Of a DNA stretch of 64,000 bases, positions 18,027 through 26,875 are shown piece after piece. The stretch spans positions 695,908-759,907 of the forward strand of contig NZ_LMPV01000001.1 in NCBI RefSeq assembly GCF_001423965.1, read 5' to 3'. The notes beneath the pieces are model-generated. The model saw only the letters and a list, made by a program, of their open reading frames with translations, made no database searches and had not been told where the DNA came from. Every line of letters starts with the position of its first letter. Position 1 is the first letter of the stretch. Made by a program: the position numbers and the translations under genes. This DNA is from Exiguobacterium sp. Leaf196. Its GTDB lineage: Bacteria > Bacillota > Bacilli > Exiguobacteriales > Exiguobacteriaceae.

Positions 18027-19031
18027 ATGATCCAACTGACAAAACAAAGCGGCTCGGATACACTCTACCAAACAATCTATACGGAGGGACGCCTCATCAT
18101 TCAACATCAAGGAATCGTTGGAGAGTGGGTGAGAGCGGAAGACATAGGACAGATGCGTGTCTCGCGCTTCAAACGATTAGGTGTACAGATTTTGCAGCTG
18201 ATCGAGAAGTTTGAACGTCAAGGCTATCGCGAGCTGAACGAGGCAGATTACCGGGAACTAATCGTCCAGTTTCCTTATGACGAGGGTCAGGCAGAAGCAG
18301 CACTCGAGGGTCGCCATATGCTGGAAGAGATAATCGATGAAGGTCTGCTTCATACAGGAAACGGCTACTGTGAAGGGGGAGATATAGGAAGTGGCACGAC
18401 GAATATCTTTTACTATGTCCTTGATGTCGAGGCAGCCGTTTCTCTGATCTTTGAAGGGATAAAGGAACATGATGTGCAAGGCGAACTGATCATCGCGATA
18501 TCAGAAGGAGAAGCGTACACCGTTCTATACCCTGAAGGAGCGCCGTTCGATTTAATTGATGAAGGTAAACCATGGAGCTGGATTCCGATGACGCAAGCGG
18601 AGGATGAGAAGGTATGGCACGTCATTGATCAACAATTTCAATTCGCACCCAGTACGACAGTTTTCCCCTCATACCATGCCCCGAGTCCGTTCATTACATA
18701 CAAAGTGGATTACGAGAAACGCGAAGAGATTGAGCAAACGTTAAAGCGTATTCTGACCGAGCTGACTGTTGAAGGGGAACGTGTCATGGCACTCGATTGG
18801 AATCATCAAGGATACTGGATCGACCCAAGACGTCCGTTTCTTCGAAATGAAGAAGGAGACTGGACGATTCCTGCCATTCCAGATGGCGATTACTCCTTTT
18901 TCATCGCTCGTGATTTTCGCTGGGGATACCTCGGTCACCCGTGGGAGGGTAGCATCACGTTGTTTGGAGAAGATCTAATTACTGCGTTCCAAAAAACAAA
19001 GAGTTTTACGAATGAAATCCGGAGAGGATAA
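18027..19031 (+). CDS. WGR-like, linker and DUF2716 fusion protein
   Basis: A 334-residue protein with three parts. Residues 1-80 are the WGR-like domain shared in this window (KQSGSDTLYQ, TEGRL, a helix ending GYRELNEADYRE). Residues 85-180 match the second half of the 12453 gene (TGNGY, YVLD, LYPEG). Residues 190-330 fit DUF2716: ALDWNHQGYWIDPRRPF, then IPDGDYSFFIARDF and GYLGHPWEGS. DUF2716 proteins are usually single-domain and uncharacterised. GGAAGGGAG precedes the ATG. Confidence 0.8.
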   Translation: MIQLTKQSGSDTLYQTIYTEGRLIIQHQGIVGEWVRAEDIGQMRVSRFKRLGVQILQLIEKFERQGYRELNEADYRELIVQFPYDEGQAEAALEGRHMLEEIIDEGLLHTGNGYCEGGDIGSGTTNIFYYVLDVEAAVSLIFEGIKEHDVQGELIIAISEGEAYTVLYPEGAPFDLIDEGKPWSWIPMTQAEDEKVWHVIDQQFQFAPSTTVFPSYHAPSPFITYKVDYEKREEIEQTLKRILTELTVEGERVMALDWNHQGYWIDPRRPFLRNEEGDWTIPAIPDGDYSFFIARDFRWGYLGHPWEGSITLFGEDLITAFQKTKSFTNEIRRG

Positions 19032-19045
19032 AAGGAGGACCGGAA

Positions 19046-19213
19046 GTGAGAACACCATACGACGAGTATCACGGAACCGCATTATGGCAAATCATCTCGG
19101 AGACAATCAATGAATTAGTCGACAATGATGATCTCGAAGAACGTACGACGCATGAACATATCGTGGGCTATCTCTGTAGCAAACTAGAAGGTCGGATGAA
19201 AGATGAAAAATAA
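19046..19213 (+). CDS. Small orphan protein with GTG start
   Basis: A 55-residue acidic, helical protein starting with GTG behind AAAGGAGG. Its pattern YDEYHGTALW...ELVDNDDLEERT...VGYLCSKL looks like a conserved small bacterial family, though I cannot name it. Its end overlaps the start of the next gene by 11 bases, so the two are translationally coupled. Confidence 0.72.
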   Translation: MRTPYDEYHGTALWQIISETINELVDNDDLEERTTHEHIVGYLCSKLEGRMKDEK

Positions 19214-19979
19214 GAATAGGATGCTAGTCGAACGGGACGACTGGGTCGATGTGTTCCGGGAACTGCTGCCACGTGACGATTGGAAAGACCTCGTCCGTCT
19301 TCAAGTAAGTCAGCATTCGTATCCGTTTGAAGTGAAGTTACTAGAACGACCACTCAAGCAGAATCCAAATATTCATGATTTATCGGATTGGACGGTTCGT
19401 TCCCACTTCATCATGACCGATGCCGCGAAGCTTGACCGACTTCTCGAACATCTTGTCATCGAACAGCAAGAAATGGCAACTGAAGCAGAGGTGACGCTCA
19501 TCATCCAAAAACAAGGACAAGGAATCGTCCGGGTTACGAACGATTGTGTCTCGATGTATGGAGTCGCATATGAAGAGCTCGATGACGTAGGGACAGAATA
19601 TGAGAACTTTTTCAATGCGGTTTTACCACATGCCACGTTTCCAGTCGAGGTCGTCTTTTGTGGTCGAGATATTTTAGAAAATGATGATTCGATTCATGTG
19701 ATGACGTTGCACGATTCCAATTGGCAAGCGGTGTTTGAAGAACATGTATTGCATTTGCTGAATCGAAAGGAAGTTACGTCAAGATTATTTTCGAAAGATG
19801 CACGTCCCACGCAGCAAACGCTTGAGAACTTCATGTCTGAATTCTCGTTATTGATGGCCTACAACTTCATCGTGACTCGCGATGCAACGGATCGATTTGG
19901 CATGCTCGATCACTTTTGTACGAATGGAAAAATCGCGCATTTTGGAAAGATAGACAATGGAAAGACGTCTTTCAATTAA
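19203..19979 (+). CDS. Orphan cluster protein, unknown
   Basis: A 258-residue soluble protein that I do not recognise. It starts inside the end of the 55-residue gene. It is acidic in the first half, with the run VTLIIQKQGQGIVRVT near residue 95 and a C-terminal helical region. No signal peptide or membrane segments. Coupling to the small gene suggests that the two act together. Confidence 0.7.
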   Translation: MKNKNRMLVERDDWVDVFRELLPRDDWKDLVRLQVSQHSYPFEVKLLERPLKQNPNIHDLSDWTVRSHFIMTDAAKLDRLLEHLVIEQQEMATEAEVTLIIQKQGQGIVRVTNDCVSMYGVAYEELDDVGTEYENFFNAVLPHATFPVEVVFCGRDILENDDSIHVMTLHDSNWQAVFEEHVLHLLNRKEVTSRLFSKDARPTQQTLENFMSEFSLLMAYNFIVTRDATDRFGMLDHFCTNGKIAHFGKIDNGKTSFN

Positions 19980-20012
19980 TGATGTAAACATCACACAGAA
20001 GGAGGAAGCATA

Positions 20013-20447
20013 ATGAGCTTAGCATCATATATCTGTATGGAGAGACAAATTCCTGAACAGTATCTCAATTTAGATGAAAAAGGTGAAACCGTTCCTTTAT
20101 ATATCGGCCCCTGTTTTGCGGATCAAGACTGTCTGTATGAAGTAAAAACGGAGCATTTTCATAAATGGTATGTATATGAAATTTCGAGTCACTGGGGCAT
20201 CGAGATCGTTGAACCTTTTGATTCCGAAATTGCACTGGAATCGAAAGAAAAGCTGCGTTATTTGTTTACGCTCATGAGTGACTTCTTAGACGAGGGTGAA
20301 TCGTTTGAATTGTATACCTGTTGGATTGGGGAAGAGTCCGATCCGCAAGTGAAAAGTATGACGTTATCATTGGCACTTGATCAGTTAGAAGACATTGAGA
20401 TTCCTGAAAGAACGCATATTTTAATCACGAAACAGAGTGAAAACTAA
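20013..20447 (+). CDS. Orphan cluster protein, unknown
   Basis: A 144-residue acidic soluble protein behind a perfect AGAAGGAGGAAG ribosome site. No family recognised. It contains three Cys (YICMER, GPCFADQDC) in the first third and a Trp-rich middle (KWYV, HWGIE). It is the last gene before a hairpin and thus ends a transcription segment. Confidence 0.7.
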   Translation: MSLASYICMERQIPEQYLNLDEKGETVPLYIGPCFADQDCLYEVKTEHFHKWYVYEISSHWGIEIVEPFDSEIALESKEKLRYLFTLMSDFLDEGESFELYTCWIGEESDPQVKSMTLSLALDQLEDIEIPERTHILITKQSEN

Positions 20448-20448
20448 G

Positions 20449-20475
20449 AAGCCGCTGATTCATAGCGGCTTTGGT
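20449..20475 (+). terminator. Short hairpin after the 20013 gene
   Basis: Stem AAGCCGCT / AGCGGCTT with a 7-base loop, then TTGGTTT. It begins two bases after the stop codon. The T-run is weak. Confidence 0.55.
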
Positions 20476-20622
20476 TTAAAGGGTTCACTTTGAAGTTTGA
20501 AATGACAAAAGTAAGACGGTGGTTAATTAAAAAAAGAGAGTAGTGCCAGTAATCGAATAGAAGCACTGTTTCCAGAAGATGAAATCGAGCGGTAATAAAG
20601 TGATTGAGAGAGGAGTGGCATC

Positions 20623-21234
20623 GTGTTGGATGTCTATTTTGAGAGGCATATGGATCACGCACAAGTGTTCAAAGACAGATACTTGTACGTTGATCGACCA
20701 GTACGTATCGACTTCATCTATTCGATGGGGTGTCTACCGGATGAGACTGAAATCGACTATCAAGGCGATTCAAATCGAGTCTTGAAACAATTTTTGACGC
20801 GTCTCAATCGGTTCCCGATTTTCATCACGTTCGGTGGAGGTTTTACGGACGAGGAGGTCGAGCCGTACTTTCAAAAGCACGATCTATCGTATACAAAGGT
20901 TCGACCAAACAAGAACCTATACTATCACGTTCAAGTGCATGACGCGATCGAACTGGAGTTGTTGCTAGATGAGACCTATTGGTATGGGGCTGTGAACGAA
21001 GACTTCTTTATATCGTTTACGAATCTCCTGACGTTTGAGCGGAGAATGGTCAAAGGATGGTTTTTCAAAAAAGAACGTACCGTGCCCGTCATTCATGTGA
21101 CAAAAGAGATGTCATTCATCACGATGGCACATGATTTCATGGGCTATTATCTGTTTTCGAATGAAGCCTGTTTTAATACCGAAGACAAGGTGAAAGCAAT
21201 CTTTCCTGACGACGGTACCATTGAATTCTATTGA
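20623..21234 (+). CDS. Three-copy family protein, tandem copy A
   Basis: A 203-residue soluble protein of unknown function with a close tandem paralogue at 21292. The GTG start at 20623 gives an N-terminus (MLDVYFERHMDHAQV) that aligns with MLYIDFEEHTNHAKV of the paralogue. Both contain YSMGCLP, FLTRLNRFP, TFGGGFT.EEVEP and HDFMGYYLFSNEACF. A divergent third copy is at 13022. A short AGGAG lies before the start. Tandem copies of this kind are common among immunity genes. Confidence 0.75.
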   Translation: MLDVYFERHMDHAQVFKDRYLYVDRPVRIDFIYSMGCLPDETEIDYQGDSNRVLKQFLTRLNRFPIFITFGGGFTDEEVEPYFQKHDLSYTKVRPNKNLYYHVQVHDAIELELLLDETYWYGAVNEDFFISFTNLLTFERRMVKGWFFKKERTVPVIHVTKEMSFITMAHDFMGYYLFSNEACFNTEDKVKAIFPDDGTIEFY

Positions 21235-21291
21235 TGAAACAAGCAGTTAGATGATGCAGATGGATCAAACAGAGTGCGCGGAGGGATTTCC

Positions 21292-21909
21292 ATGTTATAC
21301 ATCGATTTCGAAGAACATACGAATCATGCAAAAGTGATCAAAGACCGTTATCTCGAAATTGACCCACTGGGTGCTATTAAGTCGATTTATTCGATGGGAT
21401 GTCTTCCGAATGACGAGAAACGAGACTATCAACGTGACTCGAACGATGTACTGAAGCATTTTTTGACGCGTCTGAATCGCTTTCCGCTATTTGTTACGTT
21501 CGGCGGTGGTTTTACCAATGAAGAAGTGGAACCATTTTTTCAGAAGGAAAATCTGTTATATACAAAGATTCAACCAGATAAGAGCAGCCCTTTTTATAGC
21601 GTTCAAGTGAACGATGCGAGCGAACTTGAGCATCTGCTGGACGAAACGTATTGGTATGCAGCTGTGAACGATTTTTATTTCATATCGTTTACGAATCTCC
21701 TGACGTTTGAGCAGAAAATGGTCAAAGGATGGTTTTTCAAAAAAGAACGTATCGTTCCTGTCATTCGTGCGACAAAAGAGATGTCATTCATCACGATGGA
21801 GCATGATTTCATGGGCTATTACCTGTTTTCGAATGAAGCTTGTTTTGATACTGAAGACAAGGTAAAAGCGTTTCTTCCGAAAGGAGACGGCATCGACTAC
21901 TATGATTGA
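21292..21909 (+). CDS. Three-copy family protein, tandem copy B
   Basis: A 205-residue close paralogue of the preceding gene, 57 bases downstream. Similarity is highest in the last 80 residues, where the DNA itself is almost unchanged. The ATG at 21292 has GGAGGG seven bases upstream; an in-frame GTG at 21274 lies before that ribosome site and is less likely. Function unknown. Confidence 0.76.
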   Translation: MLYIDFEEHTNHAKVIKDRYLEIDPLGAIKSIYSMGCLPNDEKRDYQRDSNDVLKHFLTRLNRFPLFVTFGGGFTNEEVEPFFQKENLLYTKIQPDKSSPFYSVQVNDASELEHLLDETYWYAAVNDFYFISFTNLLTFEQKMVKGWFFKKERIVPVIRATKEMSFITMEHDFMGYYLFSNEACFDTEDKVKAFLPKGDGIDYYD

Positions 21910-21940
21910 CATCCGGTCGGATGATAAAAGGGAGGACATC

Positions 21941-22336
21941 ATGTTTGGAATTAGTACAAGTTTAAAAGAAATGCCAGAAAATGAAAAAGAGATTCTCTGG
22001 TATCCGAGTAACGTCCAACGCTTTTTGAAAGAAGACTTCGCAAGGACATCTAATCGTTGCGATCTCTTAATTAATCTCGATCCTTACGGCGATAAGTTGT
22101 TCTCAGCAAGAGAAGTGAACGAGTTAATCGGAATTTGCGAGCTGCTTATTCAACGATATTGTATACCAAAGGAAGCGTGGATAATGAATCAAGCGAATCA
22201 TTATGCGAATGAGCCGTGGATGATACATCAGTCAAATAAACGAATCATGGAACTACATCAATTTTTAGAATTGTTGAAGCGGATGTGCATCGCGTCTGTC
22301 AATCAGAATACGTTGGTTTGTTTTTGGGGCGATTGA
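21941..22336 (+). CDS. Orphan cluster protein, possible immunity type
   Basis: A 131-residue soluble protein. The pattern LLINLDPYGDKLFSAREVNELI in the first half and NTLVCFWGD at the C-terminus reminds me of small proteins found among toxin-immunity loci, but I cannot name the family. I use the ATG at 21941 behind GGGAGG; the longer frame overlaps the previous gene. Confidence 0.65.
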   Translation: MFGISTSLKEMPENEKEILWYPSNVQRFLKEDFARTSNRCDLLINLDPYGDKLFSAREVNELIGICELLIQRYCIPKEAWIMNQANHYANEPWMIHQSNKRIMELHQFLELLKRMCIASVNQNTLVCFWGD

Positions 22337-22386
22337 TTGAACGATTGAGGAGTCGCGCTAATAAAGTAAAAATGAGGGATTAAGAA

Positions 22387-22767
22387 GTGATTAAGAAACT
22401 GAAAATATTAGGAATTATACTAGGTACATGTCTTGCGTTATACGTAGCGTGGTATGTCTATCGTTTCATATTTGTCGAAGATATCAGTATGGTTCCAAAA
22501 GAAGAGTATATCTCGAAAAGTATTTCGCCCGATCAGGCGTATACGATTCGTTTTTACCGCGCAAATGGTGGGGCGACAGTAGATTTTGCAATGCTTGGCA
22601 TCATGGAGAACAAGGACGGAGAAAAGCGTAGAATGTACTGGGAATATCCTTGTCGCGAAATAAAAGAAGTGAAGTGGACGAAGGATACAGTGACAATCAA
22701 TGGCACAAAAATTAAGGTATGGAGTCAAGTGTATGACTTCAGAGAAGGGATATATGAGGCAGAATAG
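22387..22767 (+). CDS. DUF5412-like membrane-anchored protein
   Basis: A 126-residue protein with one N-terminal membrane segment (LGIILGTCLALYVAWYVYRF) and a beta-rich outer part. The sequence ISPDQAYTIRFYRANGGATVDFA and the end YDFREG fit DUF5412 proteins of Bacillus. The start is GTG, preceded by GAGGGAT. Role unknown. It is close to the end of the orphan cluster. Confidence 0.68.
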   Translation: MIKKLKILGIILGTCLALYVAWYVYRFIFVEDISMVPKEEYISKSISPDQAYTIRFYRANGGATVDFAMLGIMENKDGEKRRMYWEYPCREIKEVKWTKDTVTINGTKIKVWSQVYDFREGIYEAE

Positions 22768-22948
22768 GGCTCCCGTCTCTTTGACGTGAACTATTCATGC
22801 AAAACGCGCTCCTGAACGCGTTTGATGAAGAATGATTTTTACTCTTTTGTTCTTTATCCATATTTTCATTTCTTTTGTACTCAATCTATCGTATATAGAT
22901 CACTACATATATTCATGGAACGTATTTTTCCTGGTAAGGAGCCAAATC

Positions 22949-23254
22949 ATGAACTACCTCTCTGCAGGATATTTTCTCCTTCTGCCAACCTCCCGAAAAG
23001 AGTACTTGGATAGGACGGTTGTTCCAGAATCCATTCTATCTGTAAGTGAATGTATCTGTACTCACTATCCTGATACGAGTATCTTATGGGGAGATTCGGA
23101 AGAAAAGAAACGCTATATAGAGCAACCCGGTCTTTCTCTTAACACATTTCAGTTTCTCAAACAATGGAACGTTAAGTGCCGTTACCGTGACGATATTTGC
23201 ATCCGTTCAACACTTTCTCGGATCGTCCCGTCGAGCGGTCTTTCGGTAACCTAG
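22949..23254 (+). CDS. Small protein with a conserved YLSA...SECICTHYP motif
   Basis: A 101-residue protein of unknown function. The first 43 residues (YLSAGYFLLLP, RKEYLDRT, VPESILSVSECICTHYP) recur almost unchanged in a 45-residue gene at 51934, 29 kb away. The remaining ~58 residues are unique here. The ATG follows TAAGGAG by eight bases. The paired Cys and His in the motif could bind a metal, but that is a guess. Confidence 0.6.
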   Translation: MNYLSAGYFLLLPTSRKEYLDRTVVPESILSVSECICTHYPDTSILWGDSEEKKRYIEQPGLSLNTFQFLKQWNVKCRYRDDICIRSTLSRIVPSSGLSVT

Positions 23255-23337
23255 AACTTAATAAGAAGCTCACGATTAAAATGAGATTTATACCGAAGTA
23301 ATTGCATGCCTTCATTTATATACCTTGTCAACAACGA

Positions 23338-23937
23338 TTAAGATTCAAGCATCACGCGATCCAATTGATGCAAATACAGTTTGGTAGTAAGAAAAATAAC
23401 AAATGAAAAGCCGAACAGTAAATAAAGTGGTGATTGATATGTTAAGACACTCAATGTTGCTAGTAGAAGAAATGAAAACAATAAAATGTATCCATAGCGT
23501 ACTAGACTAAAAAGGGCAAGCTTAAGGGCATCCCTTTTTTTCAAGTCGTAATGCGAGAGAATCGGAAATAAGAAAACGGAAATAGCCAAGAAGAACAGAC
23601 TGACGATTGAAAGACTCGTAAATAAGAAGGTCTGTCCTGTCTCTAGGTGACGAATGATTAAAAAATCAAAAAGTAAAAACAGTAAGATGAAGGTCCATAA
23701 AATGCCGAATTTAAAATGGGATTGCATCGCTTCTTTAAAAAAACGAATGTAGGCTCGAAAAACACTGTAATCTTGGTGAACTGACCACTGTCTTGTGACG
23801 GCAGTTAGTGCATAAAGAGCTGGGAAAATCGTGATGACTGGTAAAAGGGTGATAAAAAAAATGAAGTTCAACTGTACGAGTCCAGTAGTAAATTCAAGTA
23901 GCTGGAATAGTTTGTTTTGTTCATGTCTTAAGTTCAT
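23338..23937 (-). CDS. YesL-like (DUF624) membrane protein
   Basis: A 199-residue membrane protein with about five hydrophobic segments. The start region LLEFTTGLVQLNFIFFITLLPV and ALYALTAV fit the YesL/DUF624 family, which is often encoded beside carbohydrate ABC transporters of this type. It lies 30 bases downstream of araR on the same strand, so it is probably co-transcribed and AraR-controlled. I chose the ATG at 23937 behind GGGGGAGGT; the longer frame overlaps that site. Molecular role unknown. Confidence 0.75.
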   Translation of the reverse strand: MNLRHEQNKLFQLLEFTTGLVQLNFIFFITLLPVITIFPALYALTAVTRQWSVHQDYSVFRAYIRFFKEAMQSHFKFGILWTFILLFLLFDFLIIRHLETGQTFLFTSLSIVSLFFLAISVFLFPILSHYDLKKRDALKLALFSLVRYGYILLFSFLLLATLSVLTYQSPLYLLFGFSFVIFLTTKLYLHQLDRVMLES

Positions 23938-23967
23938 AAGTACCTCCCCCGAAGTTCTGCTCAAAAA

Positions 23968-25092
23968 TTAACTAGATTTAGATTCGAGACGATTAAATGG
24001 TGCTGTTGAGTTACGAATAATTAATTCCGGTTCATAAATGTGAGATGGAGGGGCTTCTTTTTTTTCCACCGCTGCAATAATCCGTTCTGCTGCAGCGCGT
24101 CCAAGTTCTTGTTTCGGGTGAATGATCGAAGTCAACTTCACTTCCGTTGCCACTGCAAGTACGGAATCATCATAACCCACGAGAGAGACATCTTGAGGGA
24201 CAGATAGATGTAGCTTCCGTAACTGATCCAAGACACTTAATGCCAATTGATCATTGTAACAAACCACAGCACTTGGTCGATGCTTTCCATTTTCAAAGAG
24301 ACGTCCAATCGAATCATAAAAACTTGGAGTTAACTCTTCCGTTGTATAGGTAATGATTAATTCTGGCTCTAAAGGAATGTTGTACTCACGAAACGCACGA
24401 AGGAATCCACGCATTCGATAAACACCCTGTAAATCATCCGTCTTAAACAAGCCTATGATCCGTTCATGACCAAGGTTGATTAGATGTTCCGCTGCTAAAA
24501 ATCCACCTCTTTCGTCATCCATCATAAGATGAGGAGGCATTAGTTGAGAGTAATATTGGTTGATCATCAAATAGGGAATGTTTTGCTGCTCAAGTTCTAG
24601 ATAGTATTTGATGTTCGGATTATAGTTACTACTTTTCGTAGGTTCAACAATTAATCCATCAATTTGACGATCTAACATCATTTCGAGGCATTGACGTTCT
24701 TTGTCTACATCATTGTTTGTGCACGAAAGTGTCAGCGTGTACCCTTTTGAAGCTAAATGCGATTCAATTCCTCGAATGATAGATGGAAAGATGTAATCAG
24801 ACATATACGTTGTAATGACACCGATGTTTTTTCCATTATTAGCACGTTCAGTTATCTCAGCTTCTAGTGTAGGAAGTACTTGGGAGCAGTAAGTTCCTGA
24901 TCCTTGTTCGCGGTACAGGTATCCTTCATTTACAAGTTCTCCAACTGCTTGACGAATCGTGTGGCGACTAACTTTAAAGGATTGTACAAGCTCACTTTCA
25001 GGAGGAATTTTTTCGCCCGGACGTACTGTGCCATCTTTAATCCAATCGAGAATATGATCTTTAACGATACTATATTTTGTCCGTTGTGCCAT
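23968..25092 (-). CDS. araR: AraR, arabinose-responsive repressor
   Basis: A 374-residue regulator with a GntR-type winged helix at residues 1-70 (PPESELVQSFKVSRHTIRQAVGELVNEGYLY) and a LacI-type effector domain after it (IGVITTYMSDYIFPSIIRGI, LVGYDDS). This mixed architecture is characteristic of AraR of Bacillus subtilis, which releases DNA on binding arabinose. Several AraR boxes lie upstream, two of them close to its own start, so it is probably autoregulated. The ATG at 25092 is preferred over a TTG at 25125. Confidence 0.93.
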   Translation of the reverse strand: MAQRTKYSIVKDHILDWIKDGTVRPGEKIPPESELVQSFKVSRHTIRQAVGELVNEGYLYREQGSGTYCSQVLPTLEAEITERANNGKNIGVITTYMSDYIFPSIIRGIESHLASKGYTLTLSCTNNDVDKERQCLEMMLDRQIDGLIVEPTKSSNYNPNIKYYLELEQQNIPYLMINQYYSQLMPPHLMMDDERGGFLAAEHLINLGHERIIGLFKTDDLQGVYRMRGFLRAFREYNIPLEPELIITYTTEELTPSFYDSIGRLFENGKHRPSAVVCYNDQLALSVLDQLRKLHLSVPQDVSLVGYDDSVLAVATEVKLTSIIHPKQELGRAAAERIIAAVEKKEAPPSHIYEPELIIRNSTAPFNRLESKSS

Positions 25093-25125
25093 GAGGCGTC
25101 CCTGCTTTCTCTCTTGTAACAGCAA

Positions 25126-25140
25126 ACTTATCCGTACAAG
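25126..25140. promoter_or_regulatory. AraR box 1
   Basis: The reverse strand reads CTTGTACGGATAAGT, a half-conserved match to the AraR palindrome around TTGTACG. It lies 34 bases before the araR start. Confidence 0.55.
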
Positions 25141-25166
25141 ATGTGATAGTACTTACATATTAGCAA

Positions 25167-25182
25167 ATATTTGTCCGGTTTG
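25167..25182. promoter_or_regulatory. AraR box 2
   Basis: ATATTTGTCCGGTTTG shares the ATTTGTCCG half with known AraR operators. It lies in the araR promoter region. Confidence 0.5.
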
Positions 25183-25218
25183 CTATGGATTTAAGAGAAA
25201 ATCAATAGATATACTAAT

Positions 25219-25235
25219 TAAATGTACGTACAAAA
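25219..25235. promoter_or_regulatory. AraR box 3
   Basis: TTAAATGTACGTACAAAA contains the perfect GTACGTAC core of strong AraR operators. It lies between araR and araN. Confidence 0.7.
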
Positions 25236-25299
25236 AAGAAATAAATGACAAAAAATCGAATTGACATGTTCGAATGTGTATAATAGACTCAAATTGTGC

Positions 25300-25313
25300 A
25301 GAAAACGCTTTCA
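25300..25313. promoter_or_regulatory. cre site upstream of araN
   Basis: The reverse strand reads TGAAAGCGTTTTCT, matching the CcpA consensus. It lies downstream of a TTGACA/TATAAT-rich promoter region (25261-25290) and before AraR box 4, so glucose repression of the transporter operon is likely. Confidence 0.75.
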
Positions 25314-25395
25314 TTGTTCATTTAACTCGTTTTAATTGTCTTTCTTATAGCGTTGTGTGGGCTTCGCTATAAAAAACATTGTTTTTACTTAAATA

Positions 25396-25412
25396 AATAT
25401 GTACGTACATCT
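25396..25412. promoter_or_regulatory. AraR box 4
   Basis: AAATATGTACGTACATC is centred on the palindrome ATGTACGTACAT. It lies about 50 bases before the araN start. Confidence 0.75.
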
Positions 25413-25458
25413 TAATTCCGCTTTGACACTGAAAACTAAATCAATGGAGGAATTCACA

Positions 25459-26808
25459 ATGAACATTAAATCAAAGAAAATGTTTGCGCTAACCATGACT
25501 GCCTTGATGACTACATCGATAGCATTAGCTGGTTGTTCGGGAGATGGCAAAAGTGCTGACGGGAAAGTCGAACTCACATTCATGTTTCGCGGGAATCCTG
25601 AAGAATTAAAAGCGTACAAAGCAACAGTAAAACGATTTGAAGAAGCCAATAAAGACGTTAAAGTGACAATGGTACAAACAGCTCCAGATCAATATGATAC
25701 AAAATTAAAATCTGCAATTGCAGGACGGAAAGTGCCAGATGTCTTCTTTTACAATCCGGCTCAAGTCAAAGCTTACGTGAACTCAGGTGTACTACTAGAT
25801 ATTACAAAGAACGTCGAAGGATCGAAAGACATCCAGTTAGAAGACATCTGGAAAAAAGGGGTCGATAAGTACCGCTATGATGGAAAGGTACTTGGCAAAG
25901 GGGCTATATATGGTCTACCCAAAGATTTAGGACCATTTGCGCTTGGCTATAATAAAACGATGTTCGAGAAAGCGAAGGTACCGCTTCCGGATAAGGACAA
26001 ACCGTACACATGGGACGAATTCATTCAAGTAGCTAAAAAGTTAACGAAAGATACGAATGGCGATGGGAAAATGGATCAGTACGGTACAGGATTTAATGTA
26101 AACTGGGCATTGCAACCGTTCGTTTGGAGCAACGGAGCAGATTGGATCAACGAAGAGGGAACGAAAGTAACGATTGACGATCCAAAATTCATCGAAGCTC
26201 TCCAATTTTTCGTAGACCAGCAACTAAAGCATAAAATCACTCCATCAATCGGAGAATCACAAACACTCGATACCTATCAACGCTGGATGAAAGGACAACT
26301 TGCGTTTTTCCCTGTTGGTCCTTGGGATATGGCAGCTTTTAAAGATCAATTGAAGTTTGAGTATGACCTTCTTCCGTGGCCAGCGGGATCAACAGGTAAA
26401 CCAGCAGGGTGGGTCGGCTCACTCGGGATTGGTGTAGGATCAACGACGCAACATCAAAAAGAAGCAACAGAACTGGCCATGTACTTATCTGCCAACCAAG
26501 AAGGGCAACAAGCTTTAGTGGATGCGCAAGTTCAATTACCAAACAGCATGGAAATCGCAAAAACTTGGGTGGAGGACACATCAATCAAGCCTGCCAACAA
26601 ACAGGAATTCCTGGATTTGATTAATGATTATGGACGTGGTCTCCCGGCAGAAAAAACGTATACTGCTGAATGGTATGACGAGTTCTTCAAAAACATCCAG
26701 CCTGTACTCGATGGAAAAACATCAGTTGAAGACTATGTAAAAAAAGAGCAACCGAAAATGCAAAAGTTGCTAGATGATGCCATCGCACAAGAGAAACAGG
26801 CGAACTAA
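25459..26808 (+). CDS. araN: AraN-like arabino-oligosaccharide binding lipoprotein
   Basis: A 449-residue solute-binding protein of a CUT1 sugar ABC transporter. The N-terminus is a signal peptide with the lipobox ALAGCS. Family features include [29 protein letters not shown] in split form and a [12 protein letters not shown] loop near residue 320. AraN of B. subtilis binds arabino-oligosaccharides. AraR boxes, a cre site and the genes after it support this role. I use the ATG at 25459 behind GGAGGAATTCACA; the longer frame from 25399 runs through an operator. Confidence 0.88.
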   Translation: MNIKSKKMFALTMTALMTTSIALAGCSGDGKSADGKVELTFMFRGNPEELKAYKATVKRFEEANKDVKVTMVQTAPDQYDTKLKSAIAGRKVPDVFFYNPAQVKAYVNSGVLLDITKNVEGSKDIQLEDIWKKGVDKYRYDGKVLGKGAIYGLPKDLGPFALGYNKTMFEKAKVPLPDKDKPYTWDEFIQVAKKLTKDTNGDGKMDQYGTGFNVNWALQPFVWSNGADWINEEGTKVTIDDPKFIEALQFFVDQQLKHKITPSIGESQTLDTYQRWMKGQLAFFPVGPWDMAAFKDQLKFEYDLLPWPAGSTGKPAGWVGSLGIGVGSTTQHQKEATELAMYLSANQEGQQALVDAQVQLPNSMEIAKTWVEDTSIKPANKQEFLDLINDYGRGLPAEKTYTAEWYDEFFKNIQPVLDGKTSVEDYVKKEQPKMQKLLDDAIAQEKQAN

Positions 26809-26875
26809 CTAGAGATGATGATTTAGGTGGCGTAAGTCGCCACCTGAATCTCTAGCGTAGAAAGGATGGAAGACA

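Noticed and set aside
12453-23254. Prophage
   Set aside because: No integrase, structural, lysis or packaging genes and no attachment repeats were seen.
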